A DNA stretch of 64,000 nucleotides. Source: CAYJPV01 sp964372095. Its GTDB lineage: Bacteria; Acidobacteriota; Vicinamibacteria; Vicinamibacterales; JAKQTR01. The stretch covers positions 66,822-130,821 of the forward strand of contig CAYJPV010000012.1 in NCBI GenBank assembly GCA_964372095.1, read 5' to 3'. The notes below the pieces were generated by a model. It did no database searches, was not told the DNA's origin, and was given only the letters and a program-made list of their open reading frames with translations. How positions within the stretch are numbered: position 1 is the first letter of the stretch; every line of letters begins with the position of its first letter. The position numbers and the translations under genes were made by a program. Below, in pieces: positions 18,899 through 26,806 of the stretch.

Positions 18899-21800
18899 CT
18901 AGAACGTCCAGCGCACGCCCAATTGGACCTGCCGCATGGCTCGGGCACTGCGGATGACGCCGAACGTGGTTGACGTCGCCCCCGACGGCACCGAGGCACC
19001 TGGCTGGCCGAGGTTCACGATGTTGAACGCATTGGTGGCCTCGGCACGGAACGTCAGCTTGCCCTTGGGCATGGGGAAGGTGCGCGACAGCGCCAGGTCG
19101 ACGACGCGGAAGCCCGGCCCCTCCAGCGAGTTGCGCGGCGTGTTGCCGTTGACGGGCTGGCCGACGACGACCTTGTTCTGCACGAAGGCCGCGGTATTGA
19201 ACCACATCGCCGCAGTCGGGTTGTCAAGGTGGGGATCGCCGATGGTCCGGGCCCGATCGTTCGTCTGGCCGTCGAGGTTGGCGTCGACGTTGCCGTTCGT
19301 GATCGTGAATGGCAGACCGCTGCGCATCTTGACGACGGGGGACACCGCCCACCCGTTGAGCACCGCCGCCAGGAACCGATTGTCGCCGCGGTAGTAGTCG
19401 AGGTCCCAGTTGAGGTTGAGGCTGAACACGTGGCGCTGGTCGGTGTCGGCGCGGCCGTACTCGTCCTCGAGCCGGCTGAAGTTCTGCGCGCCGCCCTGCG
19501 TCGTGTTGTTCATGACCTGCGCGCTGCTCATGGTCTTGCTGTAGGTGTAGAACCCGTTGACGCTGATGTTCTTCCACTGGCGCATCTGGAACGTCAGCTG
19601 CAGACCGTTGTAGTCCGAGTACTGGTCCGAGTCGATCAACGTCACCGCGCCGAAGACCGGGTTCGGCCGGCGCGCCAGGATGTTGGCGCCGTTGTTGCTG
19701 GCCGTCGCGTTCGCCACCGGGTAGTTCACGTCACGGCCGAACGGCAGGTTCCGGTTGAACGTGCCGATGTACGACGCGGAGACCGCCACCTTCGAGAAGA
19801 TCTGCCGCTGGATGCCGACGTTGGTCTGGTAGGTCCGGGGCCACACGAAATCCTGGTCCACGCCGAAGATGCCGCCGCCGACGGCGTAGGCGCCCGTGTA
19901 GGGGAACGGGGTGCCGCCCGGGTAGTTGGTGTACGGGTTGCTGAGTGTCGCGCCCTGCGGGACGCCGGCCGCGTTGACGCCCTTGCCCGTGTTCACGAAC
20001 GTCAGGCGCGTGGACCACGGCTGGAAGTTCGTCATCGTGTTCCACGCATTGCCCGAGATGCTGCCGTAGAAGATGCCGGCCGCCGCGCGGATCGACGTCT
20101 TGCCGTCACCGAACGGATCCCACACGACGCCCACGCGCGGCGAAATGTGCGACCAGCTGATCGGAATGACGCCACGCTCGATGCCGGGGTCGCCGTAGAA
20201 GAGCTGGCCGGCCGGCGCGCCTGGGCGCACGCTGGACTGCTGGCCCGGCACGTAGGTGGTAAACCGGTCCTGCGGGTCGGTGCCGGGCGTCTGCACGTCC
20301 CAGCGCAGGCCGAGGTTCATCGTCAGGTTCGGGCCCAGGCGGTAGTCGTCCTGGATGAACGCGGCGCCGTACCAGCTGTTCCAGAGCGCGGTGACCGGCG
20401 CGTCCTGCGTGACGCTGCTCGGGATGCCGATCATGAAGTCGGCGAGCGCATTCCGGGTCACGCTGTTGTTGAAGGTGAACACGCCGTAGTTGTTCAGCAT
20501 CACGTCCTGGACGGTCTTGTTGTACGAGAGCTCGCCGCCCATCTTGAACGAGTGCTTGGTCCGCGTCCAGCTGAAGACGTCCCGGATCGAATAGAAGTCG
20601 CCGCCCGCCGTCGGCCCGCCGATCGCGTTGGTCAGCGTGAAGTACCCGCTCACCGTGATCTGCGGCAGCGCCGGCGCGCCCATGATGATGGCCGACGAGC
20701 CGAGATCCATGAGCGACGTTTCCGGCAGATTCAGCCGGCCGCCGTAATTACGGTTGTACGAGAACCACAGCTGGTTGATCTTGTTGTCGCTGACGACCCA
20801 CGTGTCGCTCACATTGAGGTTGTGCTGCGTCCAGTTGAACGAATACAGCGCCCACGGCAGGTTCCCGCTGCCCGCATGCGTCTCGTTCTCTCCGGTCGTG
20901 AAGAAGTAGCTGCCCGAGAGCCGATGCGCGGCGCCGAGCTGATGTTCGAGTTTCACCAGCATCTCGTCGGTGTCGAACGGGCTGGCGACGTACCCCTGCC
21001 AGATGCCGCCGGCCACGTTGGACTCCGGGATGTAGCCGGTGATGATCTTCATCGCCACCGGATCGAGCCGACCGGCGCAGATGACGCCGGTCACCCCGTT
21101 GCAGCTGAACGGCTGGCCCGTGGCCGGGTCCGTCGGGATCGTCCGCGACTGGCGGAAGTCGCCGGTCCGTTCGGCCGCCGTCGGCACGATCGCGTTGTTC
21201 AGGAAGGTCTGCGTCGTCTGGCGCAGCCCCGAGTAACTGCCGAAGAAGAACGTCCGGTCCTTCGCGAGCGGGCCGCCCAGCGTACCGCCGAACTGGTTGC
21301 GCTTGAGCGGCGGCCGCGCTTTCGTCGATCCCCATTCTTTGGCGTTGAGGTCACCGTCGCGCGTGTACTCGAACAGCGACCCCTTGTAGCGGTTCGTGCC
21401 CGACTTGGTGATGACGTTGATGATGCCGCTTGAGAAACGCCCGTATTCGACGTTGTAGCTGTTGGTCTGGACCTTGAATTCCTGGATCGCATCCGGGTTG
21501 GGCAGGATGTTGCCCGTGTTCCGCAGCGCCGTCATGTTGATGCCGCCGTCCAAGTAGTAGTTCACCGACCCGGTGCCGCCGTCGGCGCCGCCGTTGATCA
21601 GGGTCCGCTGCTCGGGGAAACCCAGGGTCAGATTGCTTGTGCCAGCCGATGCGGACGCGACGCCATTGTTGTTCGACTGGACGCCCGGCGTGATGTCCAG
21701 GAGCGAGTAGACGTTGCGGTCCACGAGGGGCAGGCTCTCGATCTGTTTCGCCTCCACGGTCCTGGAGATCTCGGCCGTCGCCGTGTTCACGGCGGGCGCT

Positions 21801-22177
21801 TCGCCGGCCACGGTGACGGTCTCGGACACGCCGCCGATCTCGAGCTGGGCATCGACCTTCACCGTGTCGTTGACGCGGAGGATGATGCCGCTGCGATTCG
21901 CTGTCTTGAAGCCGGAGAGGACGACCTCGACGACGTAGTTGCCGATGGGCAGGAACTCGAGGCGGTACGCACCGACGTCGTTGGACGGCACGCTCCGGGT
22001 GAACCCGGTGTCCACGTTGCGCGCGGTGACGGTGGCGCCGGGCAGCGCCGCGCCGCTCGTGTCGGTGACGGTGCCCACGATCGTGGCAGAGGTGATCTGC
22101 GCGGCGACGGCGGGCGCCAGGGGGAACGCGAGCAGTACGGCCAGCAGGAAGGCCATCAACGTCGTCTTCTTGATCAC
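18899..22177 (-). CDS. TonB-dependent outer-membrane receptor (Oar-like)
   Basis: Outer-membrane transporter of 1092 residues. It has a signal peptide (VIKKTTLMAFLLAVLLAFPL), then a carboxypeptidase-regulatory-like beta-sandwich at about 25-110 (GTVTDTSGAALPGATVTARN). A TonB plug follows (ESLPLVDRNVYSLLDITPGV, about 140-240), then a long 22-strand-type barrel ending in LGVRWTF, with terminal phenylalanine as expected for outer-membrane insertion. I chose GTG 22177, which has GAGGGGTG upstream. It is the likely uptake protein for polysaccharide fragments cut by the lyase downstream. Its promoter carries a ROK-type operator overlapping the -10 region, so repression by the divergent ROK protein is likely. 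Confidence 0.93.
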   Translation of the reverse strand: MIKKTTLMAFLLAVLLAFPLAPAVAAQITSATIVGTVTDTSGAALPGATVTARNVDTGFTRSVPSNDVGAYRLEFLPIGNYVVEVVLSGFKTANRSGIILRVNDTVKVDAQLEIGGVSETVTVAGEAPAVNTATAEISRTVEAKQIESLPLVDRNVYSLLDITPGVQSNNNGVASASAGTSNLTLGFPEQRTLINGGADGGTGSVNYYLDGGINMTALRNTGNILPNPDAIQEFKVQTNSYNVEYGRFSSGIINVITKSGTNRYKGSLFEYTRDGDLNAKEWGSTKARPPLKRNQFGGTLGGPLAKDRTFFFGSYSGLRQTTQTFLNNAIVPTAAERTGDFRQSRTIPTDPATGQPFSCNGVTGVICAGRLDPVAMKIITGYIPESNVAGGIWQGYVASPFDTDEMLVKLEHQLGAAHRLSGSYFFTTGENETHAGSGNLPWALYSFNWTQHNLNVSDTWVVSDNKINQLWFSYNRNYGGRLNLPETSLMDLGSSAIIMGAPALPQITVSGYFTLTNAIGGPTAGGDFYSIRDVFSWTRTKHSFKMGGELSYNKTVQDVMLNNYGVFTFNNSVTRNALADFMIGIPSSVTQDAPVTALWNSWYGAAFIQDDYRLGPNLTMNLGLRWDVQTPGTDPQDRFTTYVPGQQSSVRPGAPAGQLFYGDPGIERGVIPISWSHISPRVGVVWDPFGDGKTSIRAAAGIFYGSISGNAWNTMTNFQPWSTRLTFVNTGKGVNAAGVPQGATLSNPYTNYPGGTPFPYTGAYAVGGGIFGVDQDFVWPRTYQTNVGIQRQIFSKVAVSASYIGTFNRNLPFGRDVNYPVANATASNNGANILARRPNPVFGAVTLIDSDQYSDYNGLQLTFQMRQWKNISVNGFYTYSKTMSSAQVMNNTTQGGAQNFSRLEDEYGRADTDQRHVFSLNLNWDLDYYRGDNRFLAAVLNGWAVSPVVKMRSGLPFTITNGNVDANLDGQTNDRARTIGDPHLDNPTAAMWFNTAAFVQNKVVVGQPVNGNTPRNSLEGPGFRVVDLALSRTFPMPKGKLTFRAEATNAFNIVNLGQPGASVPSGATSTTFGVIRSARAMRQVQLGVRWTF

Positions 22178-22228
22178 AACACACCCCTCATAAGAGAACC
22201 TGGGTGAACAACGTAACGACACGGCACT

Positions 22229-22247
22229 TTGTCTCAGCGCGAGACAA
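22229..22247. promoter_or_regulatory. Operator 1 (TTGTC-N9-GACAA), TonB side
   Basis: Perfect inverted repeat TTGTCTC-AGCGC-GAGACAA. The half-sites TTGTC and GACAA are 9 bases apart, exactly as in operator 2. It overlaps the -10 element and start region of the TonB-receptor promoter. The divergent ROK-family gene is the obvious candidate for the protein that binds it. Confidence 0.7.
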
Positions 22248-22272
22248 TATAGAGATCACAACCCCCTGTCAA
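22244..22272 (-). promoter_or_regulatory. Promoter of the TonB-receptor operon
   Basis: On the minus strand, a perfect TTGACA (22267-22272) is followed after 17 bases by TATTGT (22244-22249). An overlapping TATATT at 15-base spacing is an alternative. Operator 1 covers its downstream edge. Confidence 0.6.
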
Positions 22273-22317
22273 GCCGATTCGCCGACTGGCATATCGTGAA
22301 TTTGCTCTTGAATTGCC

Positions 22318-22346
22318 TTGACCGATTGCTTCAAAAGCCTCATATT
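22318..22346 (+). promoter_or_regulatory. Promoter of the ROK-SDR-MFS operon
   Basis: TTGACC (22318-22323) and CATATT (22341-22346) are separated by 17 bases. Operator 2 overlaps the -10 element. The leader to the ROK start at 22416 would be about 60 bases. Confidence 0.45.
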
Positions 22347-22365
22347 GTCCGTCGAACAGACAATA
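22343..22365. promoter_or_regulatory. Operator 2 (TTGTC-N9-GACAA), ROK side
   Basis: Perfect inverted repeat TATTGTC-CGTCGAACA-GACAATA with 7-bp arms. The core half-sites and 9-base spacing equal those of operator 1, and the centres are about 116 bases apart. This suggests one regulator controls both divergent promoters and may loop the DNA. Confidence 0.7.
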
Positions 22366-22415
22366 GTGCGTTCCCAGGCGCCTTTTGGAACGCCCGGCAC
22401 CGATTGGACCCCGTC

Positions 22416-23636
22416 GTGAAGCGTATCCACCCCGAGCCGATTCGCGTCGCCCGCCGCGGCACCTCACGGGAGATCAACCGCCGCATCCTCCTGAACCTCG
22501 TGCGCGCCACCCAACCCGTCTCCCGCGCCGACCTCGCCCGTGTCATGGGCACCCGGCGCGGCGCCATCAGCCTCATCGTCAACGACCTCATCACCGAGGG
22601 CATCCTCTTCGAAGGCGCCAAGGGCGAAACCCCCCGCGGCCGCAAACCCAAGTTCCTCTACATCGACTCGCGCAGGCGGTCCGTCATCGCCGTGGACGTC
22701 CGGCCGACCCGCACCTACATCATGGTGACCGACCTGCTGACCGAACCGATCGTCGGCGTCTCGAGTTTCCCGACCCAGAACGACGCCAGCCTGTTCATCA
22801 AGACCCTCGCCACCCGTATCCGCCGCATCCGCGAGGATCACAAGGAACTCGGGCAGTGCGAAGGCATCGGCCTGGTCGTCCCCGGCATGGTCGATGGCGC
22901 CGGGGCCTGCATCTCGTTCGCCCCGCGCCTCGGGTGGCGGGACTTTCCGCTCCGCGACCTGCTCGCCAAAGAGACAGGCCTCCCGGTGCACATCGAGAAC
23001 TCCGGCCGGGCCTGCGCCATCGCCCAGGTGTGGGACGTGCGGCGCGAAACCGGACGCAGCGGCGATTTCGTGTTCCTCTCGGTGTCGGACGGTCTCGGCG
23101 TCGGCCTGGTCGTCAACGGCGAAGTCGTCCGCGGCCGCCATAACGTCGCCGGCGAGTTCGGACATGTGCCGCTGAACGTCGATGGCGCGCTCTGCGCCTG
23201 CGGCGCCCAGGGCTGCTGGGAGGCCTACGTGTCGAACCTCGCCACGTTGTCGCGGTATTTCGGCCGCGAGATCTCTCCACGCAAACCGATCCCTCCCGAG
23301 ATTGCCTCGTTCACCGTCGACGATCTGGTGGCCCGGGCGCGCGGCGGCGATACCAAGGCCGTCGCCGCGCTCCAGTCGACGGCCCACTACCTGGGCCTGG
23401 GCCTCGGATCGGTGGTCAATGCCGTCGACCCCGCGCGCATCTTCATCAGCGGCGAGATCATCGCGGCCTGGGATCTGCTCGAGCCGACGGTCCGCCAGGC
23501 CCTGGCCACGCGCGTCCTCGCGCCGGCCGCCACGAGTATTGAGATCACGGCAGTGCCGTCACCCGATCATCCCCGGCTGCGCGGCGCCGCGGCCCTGGTC
23601 ACGGCACCCCTGTTCGCGGCACCGCAGGTCGGATAA
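22416..23636 (+). CDS. ROK-family transcriptional repressor
   Basis: About 406 residues. An N-terminal winged helix (INRRILLNLVRATQPVSRAD, then MGTRRGAISLIVNDLI as recognition helix) is followed by a ROK sugar-binding/kinase fold. The ROK zinc signature is CACGAQGCWEAYVS, and the ATP/sugar segments include GIGLVVPGMVD and AGEFGHVPLN. Members with a helix-turn-helix act as sugar-responsive repressors. I chose GTG 22416, since family members begin close to IHPEPIRVARRGTSRE; an in-frame start at 22296 would put both promoter and operator inside the gene. It probably represses itself and the TonB operon through the two matching operators. It heads an operon with the dehydrogenase and transporter. 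Confidence 0.9.
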   Translation: MKRIHPEPIRVARRGTSREINRRILLNLVRATQPVSRADLARVMGTRRGAISLIVNDLITEGILFEGAKGETPRGRKPKFLYIDSRRRSVIAVDVRPTRTYIMVTDLLTEPIVGVSSFPTQNDASLFIKTLATRIRRIREDHKELGQCEGIGLVVPGMVDGAGACISFAPRLGWRDFPLRDLLAKETGLPVHIENSGRACAIAQVWDVRRETGRSGDFVFLSVSDGLGVGLVVNGEVVRGRHNVAGEFGHVPLNVDGALCACGAQGCWEAYVSNLATLSRYFGREISPRKPIPPEIASFTVDDLVARARGGDTKAVAALQSTAHYLGLGLGSVVNAVDPARIFISGEIIAAWDLLEPTVRQALATRVLAPAATSIEITAVPSPDHPRLRGAAALVTAPLFAAPQVG

Positions 23637-23693
23637 GCAGAAACCCACGACAGGCAGCCCCGGACCGTGAGGTCTGGGAATAGGAGTCTCGAC

Positions 23694-24455
23694 ATGAGCG
23701 GATTGACGGGTCGGGTCGCACTGGTCACAGGAGCGGAAGTCGGCATCGGACGAGCCACGGCCCTCGCGCTGGCGGCTGAAGGTGCCGACGTCGCCGTGCA
23801 CTACTACGCAGATGACGCCGGCGCTCGAGCAGCCGCGCACGCCGTCGAAGCCCTCGGCCGGCGGGCCGCGGTCTTCCAGGGCGACCTGACGAAGAACGCC
23901 GACGTCTCTCGCGTGGTTCGGGATGCCGAGGCGCAGTTCGGCCGCATCGACATCCTCGTCAACAACGCCGGCGGGTTGCTGGGACGTCAGTCTCTCGTGG
24001 ACATGACCGAGGCGTTCTTTCACGACGTCATGAACGTCAACGTGCTGACAACCTTCCTCTGCTGTCAGGCTGTGGCTCCCGGCATGATCGCCCGCCGCCA
24101 CGGCGCCATTGTCAACCTCACCTCGCTGGCGGCGCACAACGGCGGCGGCCCGGGCGCCTCGATGTACGCCGCCGCCAAGGCCGCGGTGCTGACGCTGACC
24201 AAGGCCTACGCGAAAGAACTCGCCCCGCACGGCATCCGTGTCAACGCCGTGTCGCCGGGCCTCATCGGTGGCACGCCGTTCCACAAGACCTTCACGAGCC
24301 CCGAGGCCTTCGCAGCCACGATCAAGACGATTCCGCTCGGCCGGGCCGGCGAGCCAGACGATGTGGCGAAAGTGATCACGTTCCTGGCTGGCGACGGCGC
24401 GTCGTTTGTCGCGGGCGAGACCATCGAAATCAACGGCGGCATGTACCTGCGGTAG
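23694..24455 (+). CDS. Short-chain dehydrogenase/reductase (uronate-pathway type)
   Basis: A 253-residue classical SDR. It has the Rossmann glycine motif TGAEVGIG, then NNAGG, the catalytic serine in VNLTSLAAH, and Tyr/Lys in YAAAK. TAGGAG 7 bases before ATG 23694 fixes the start. Annotation by similarity alone would be 3-oxoacyl-ACP reductase-like. Its context (ROK repressor upstream, hexuronate-type transporter 10 bases downstream, KdgF-like cupin and lyase across the divergent promoter) suggests it reduces a keto-uronate such as DEH or DKI, as KduD-type or DEH reductases do. That role is inferred, not shown. Confidence 0.88.
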   Translation: MSGLTGRVALVTGAEVGIGRATALALAAEGADVAVHYYADDAGARAAAHAVEALGRRAAVFQGDLTKNADVSRVVRDAEAQFGRIDILVNNAGGLLGRQSLVDMTEAFFHDVMNVNVLTTFLCCQAVAPGMIARRHGAIVNLTSLAAHNGGGPGASMYAAAKAAVLTLTKAYAKELAPHGIRVNAVSPGLIGGTPFHKTFTSPEAFAATIKTIPLGRAGEPDDVAKVITFLAGDGASFVAGETIEINGGMYLR

Positions 24456-24465
24456 TGAGCCCGTT

Positions 24466-25734
24466 ATGAAGATTCCGCGCCTGCGCTGGCTGATGATCAG
24501 CCTGATCTTCCTGGCCACGGTCATCAACTACATCGATCGACAGACCGTCTCGGTGCTGAAGACGGCGATCAGCACCGACCTCGGCCTGTCGAACGCCGAT
24601 TACGCCGCGATCCAGAACAGTTTCCTGGTGCTGTACGGCATCAGCCAGATGGTCTCCGGCCGCTTGTACGATCGTATCGGGACGCGCCTCGGATTCATCT
24701 TCTCGATCGTGGTCTGGTCGGGTGCGGCCATCGCCCACGCCTTCGCCCGCACCGCCGGCCAGTTCCGCGTGTGCCGCGGCGTCCTGGGGTTCGGCGAGGC
24801 GGGCAACTGGCCCGGCGCGGCCAAACTCGTCGGCGAGTGGTTCCCCGTGAGCGAGCGCGCCCTCGGCATGGGTATCTTCAACACGGGCGCCGCGCTCGGG
24901 GGCGCGGTGTCGCCGCCGATCATCGCGTGGCTCGCCCTCACGTACGGCTGGCGCTCTACCTTTGTCGTCACCGGGTTGCTGGGGTTCGTCTGGCTCGCGC
25001 TGTGGGTCGTGTTGTACCAGGTACCCGAGCGCCATCCGTGGATCACCGAGGCGGAGCGGGCACATATCCTGTCGGATCGCGTGACCAACGCCGCCCAGCA
25101 GGCGGACTGGCAGCCGGGCTGGCTGACGTTGCTCACGTATCGCCAGACGTGGGCCGTGGTGGTCGGCCGCTTCATCACGGATCCGATCTGGTGGCTCTAC
25201 ATCTTCTGGCTGCCGAGTTATTTCCAGGAGGCGCGCGGATTCAGCCTCCAGCAGATTGGTCTCTCGGCCTGGCTGCCGTTCCTCTGCGCGGGAATTGGCG
25301 CGCTCGGCGGCGGATGGGCGTCAGGGTACCTCATCCAGCGTGGCTGGACCGTGGATCGCGCCCGAAAGACGGTGATGGCGTTCGGCGCGCTGCTGACGCC
25401 CGCCGGCATCTTCGCCATGCGGGCGGAAAGCCCGTACACCGCTCTCTTCCTGATGGGCGTCGTGCTCTTCGGGTTCCAGGTCTGGATCAACAACCTGCAG
25501 ACGCTGCCGAGCGACTTCTTCCCCAAGTCGGCCGTCGGGTCGGTATTCGGACTCGGCGGGACGTCGGCCGCCATCGCGAGCGTGATCTACAACTTCGGCA
25601 CCGGCCACGTGGTCGATGCCATGGGGTACACCCCGGTGTTCGTGGTCGCCGGCGTGCTTGGACCGCTCGGGCTGGTCGCGGCGGTGCTCCTGGCGGGCCG
25701 CGTCACACCCATCAAGACCGCGGACCTGCGCTAG
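24466..25734 (+). CDS. MFS transporter, hexuronate (ExuT-like) family
   Basis: A 422-residue transporter of the major facilitator superfamily, anion:cation symporter branch. It begins LRWLMISLIFLATVINYIDRQTVSVL, whose YIDRQ segment is typical of ExuT/GudP-type hexuronate and sugar-acid carriers, and shows the GRLYDRIGTRLGF loop and about 12 hydrophobic helices. ATG 24466 lies 10 bases after the dehydrogenase stop, so the two are cotranscribed. It probably brings uronate monomers or unsaturated uronates from the periplasm into the cytoplasm for the dehydrogenase. Confidence 0.9.
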   Translation: MKIPRLRWLMISLIFLATVINYIDRQTVSVLKTAISTDLGLSNADYAAIQNSFLVLYGISQMVSGRLYDRIGTRLGFIFSIVVWSGAAIAHAFARTAGQFRVCRGVLGFGEAGNWPGAAKLVGEWFPVSERALGMGIFNTGAALGGAVSPPIIAWLALTYGWRSTFVVTGLLGFVWLALWVVLYQVPERHPWITEAERAHILSDRVTNAAQQADWQPGWLTLLTYRQTWAVVVGRFITDPIWWLYIFWLPSYFQEARGFSLQQIGLSAWLPFLCAGIGALGGGWASGYLIQRGWTVDRARKTVMAFGALLTPAGIFAMRAESPYTALFLMGVVLFGFQVWINNLQTLPSDFFPKSAVGSVFGLGGTSAAIASVIYNFGTGHVVDAMGYTPVFVVAGVLGPLGLVAAVLLAGRVTPIKTADLR

Positions 25735-25751
25735 CCGGTGTGGCGCCGTGC

Positions 25752-26471
25752 CTAGTCGTGTTCGACGACGCTGAGGAGGCTGCGGTGGACGGTCAATCCG
25801 GCTTCACCGTTGTAGTCGATGAACCCGAGTTTCCGGAACTTGTTCATGAACTGGTTGATTCGCGACCGGGTGGTGCCGACCATCTGCGCGAGATGCTCCT
25901 GGCTGACGCCGGCCACCATCGTTTCGACCACGCTCTCCTTGCCGAAGTGCGACAGGAGGAGGAGCATCCGGGCCAGCCGCTTTTCGCTGGAGTTGAAGAG
26001 CTGATCGACGAGGTCCTCTTCGTAGCGGATGTTGCGGGTCAGCAGGTGCGTCACGAACACCTCCGCCAGGCCCTGCACGTCGTGGAGCATCCGCACCATG
26101 GCGGGGCGGTCCACCCTGGCGAGCGTACACGCACCACCCGTAATCGCCGTGGCCATCCGCGCGGGCTGTCCGGCCAGACATCCTTCACCGAAGAACTCGC
26201 CCGCATCCCTCGTGGCGACGATCGCTTCTTTGCCGTCCTGAGAGGCCACCGCAAGCCTGACCTTGCCTCGCAGCAGAAAGAACACGGAGTCCGCGGGCTC
26301 TCCCTGCACGAAGATCGTCCTGTTCGCCCGGTAGTCGACGACGGTCTTCCCGGTGGACACGCCCGCCAGCAGCGTGCGCCAGTCCACCGCCGCAGCGGTG
26401 CCCGGGACGTCGCCGGCCGTCCGTCTCTCCTCCTGGACGCGAGTGGCGGCACGTTGAGCCATCAGCCTCAT
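25752..26471 (-). CDS. Crp/Fnr-family regulator in the kai operon
   Basis: A 239-residue transcription factor with a cyclic-nucleotide-binding-type beta-barrel at about 35-150 (FVQGEPADSVFFLLRGKVRLAV and FFGEGCLAGQPARMATAI) and a C-terminal winged helix at about 165-239. The DNA-reading segment is SQEHLAQMVGTTRSRINQFM. FGE and a following arginine are present in the nucleotide pocket, but the usual serine or threonine after the arginine is methionine, so cAMP binding is uncertain. Its ATG overlaps the kaiB stop by 4 bases. Translational coupling to kaiB makes it a candidate output regulator of the Kai proteins. There is no FNR-type cysteine set. Confidence 0.9.
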   Translation of the reverse strand: MRLMAQRAATRVQEERRTAGDVPGTAAAVDWRTLLAGVSTGKTVVDYRANRTIFVQGEPADSVFFLLRGKVRLAVASQDGKEAIVATRDAGEFFGEGCLAGQPARMATAITGGACTLARVDRPAMVRMLHDVQGLAEVFVTHLLTRNIRYEEDLVDQLFNSSEKRLARMLLLLSHFGKESVVETMVAGVSQEHLAQMVGTTRSRINQFMNKFRKLGFIDYNGEAGLTVHRSLLSVVEHD

Positions 26472-26806
26472 GACCCCAGTGGTTGCAGGGCCAGGCCAAC
26501 CAGGACCCGGTCGGTGTCGGACAAGTCACCAATGATCTTCCGTACGGCGTGCGGGAGCTTGACGACCAGCGTCGGGACGGCCACGATCTGGTCTCCCCGC
26601 GCCATCTGCGGGTTCTCCAGGAGGTCGATGACCTCGATCTTGTAGCGACCGTCGAGGTGCTGTTCGCAGAGCGCCTTGAGGTTGGCGAACGCACGAATCG
26701 ACTTCGGACTTTGGCCCGCCACGTAGAGCCGCAGCGTCCACGCCACCGGCTTCGGGGGGCGTGGCGCACGAGGCCGCGACGGTGCCCTGGTCTTGGGTGC
26801 AGGCAT
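26468..26806 (-). CDS. kaiB: KaiB-like protein
   Basis: A 112-residue KaiB homologue with a thioredoxin-like fold in the family's fold-switching class. A basic, proline-rich N-terminal tail of about 22 residues precedes the domain: WTLRLYVAGQSPKSIRAFAN, then IEVIDLLENPQMARGDQIVA and VPTLVVKLP. These are the hallmark KaiB segments. The gene starts directly after the kaiC stop with no gap and overlaps the Crp gene by 4 bases. In cyanobacteria KaiB binds phosphorylated KaiC; here no KaiA is encoded, so the pair may act as an hourglass timer or stress switch, as proposed for other KaiBC pairs. Confidence 0.93.
   Translation of the reverse strand: MPAPKTRAPSRPRAPRPPKPVAWTLRLYVAGQSPKSIRAFANLKALCEQHLDGRYKIEVIDLLENPQMARGDQIVAVPTLVVKLPHAVRKIIGDLSDTDRVLVGLALQPLGS

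Noticed and set aside
19229..21433. Long plus-strand open frame of about 734 codons over the TonB receptor
   Set aside because: Antisense shadow of the TonB gene, very rich in Arg, Val and Ala, with no domain.
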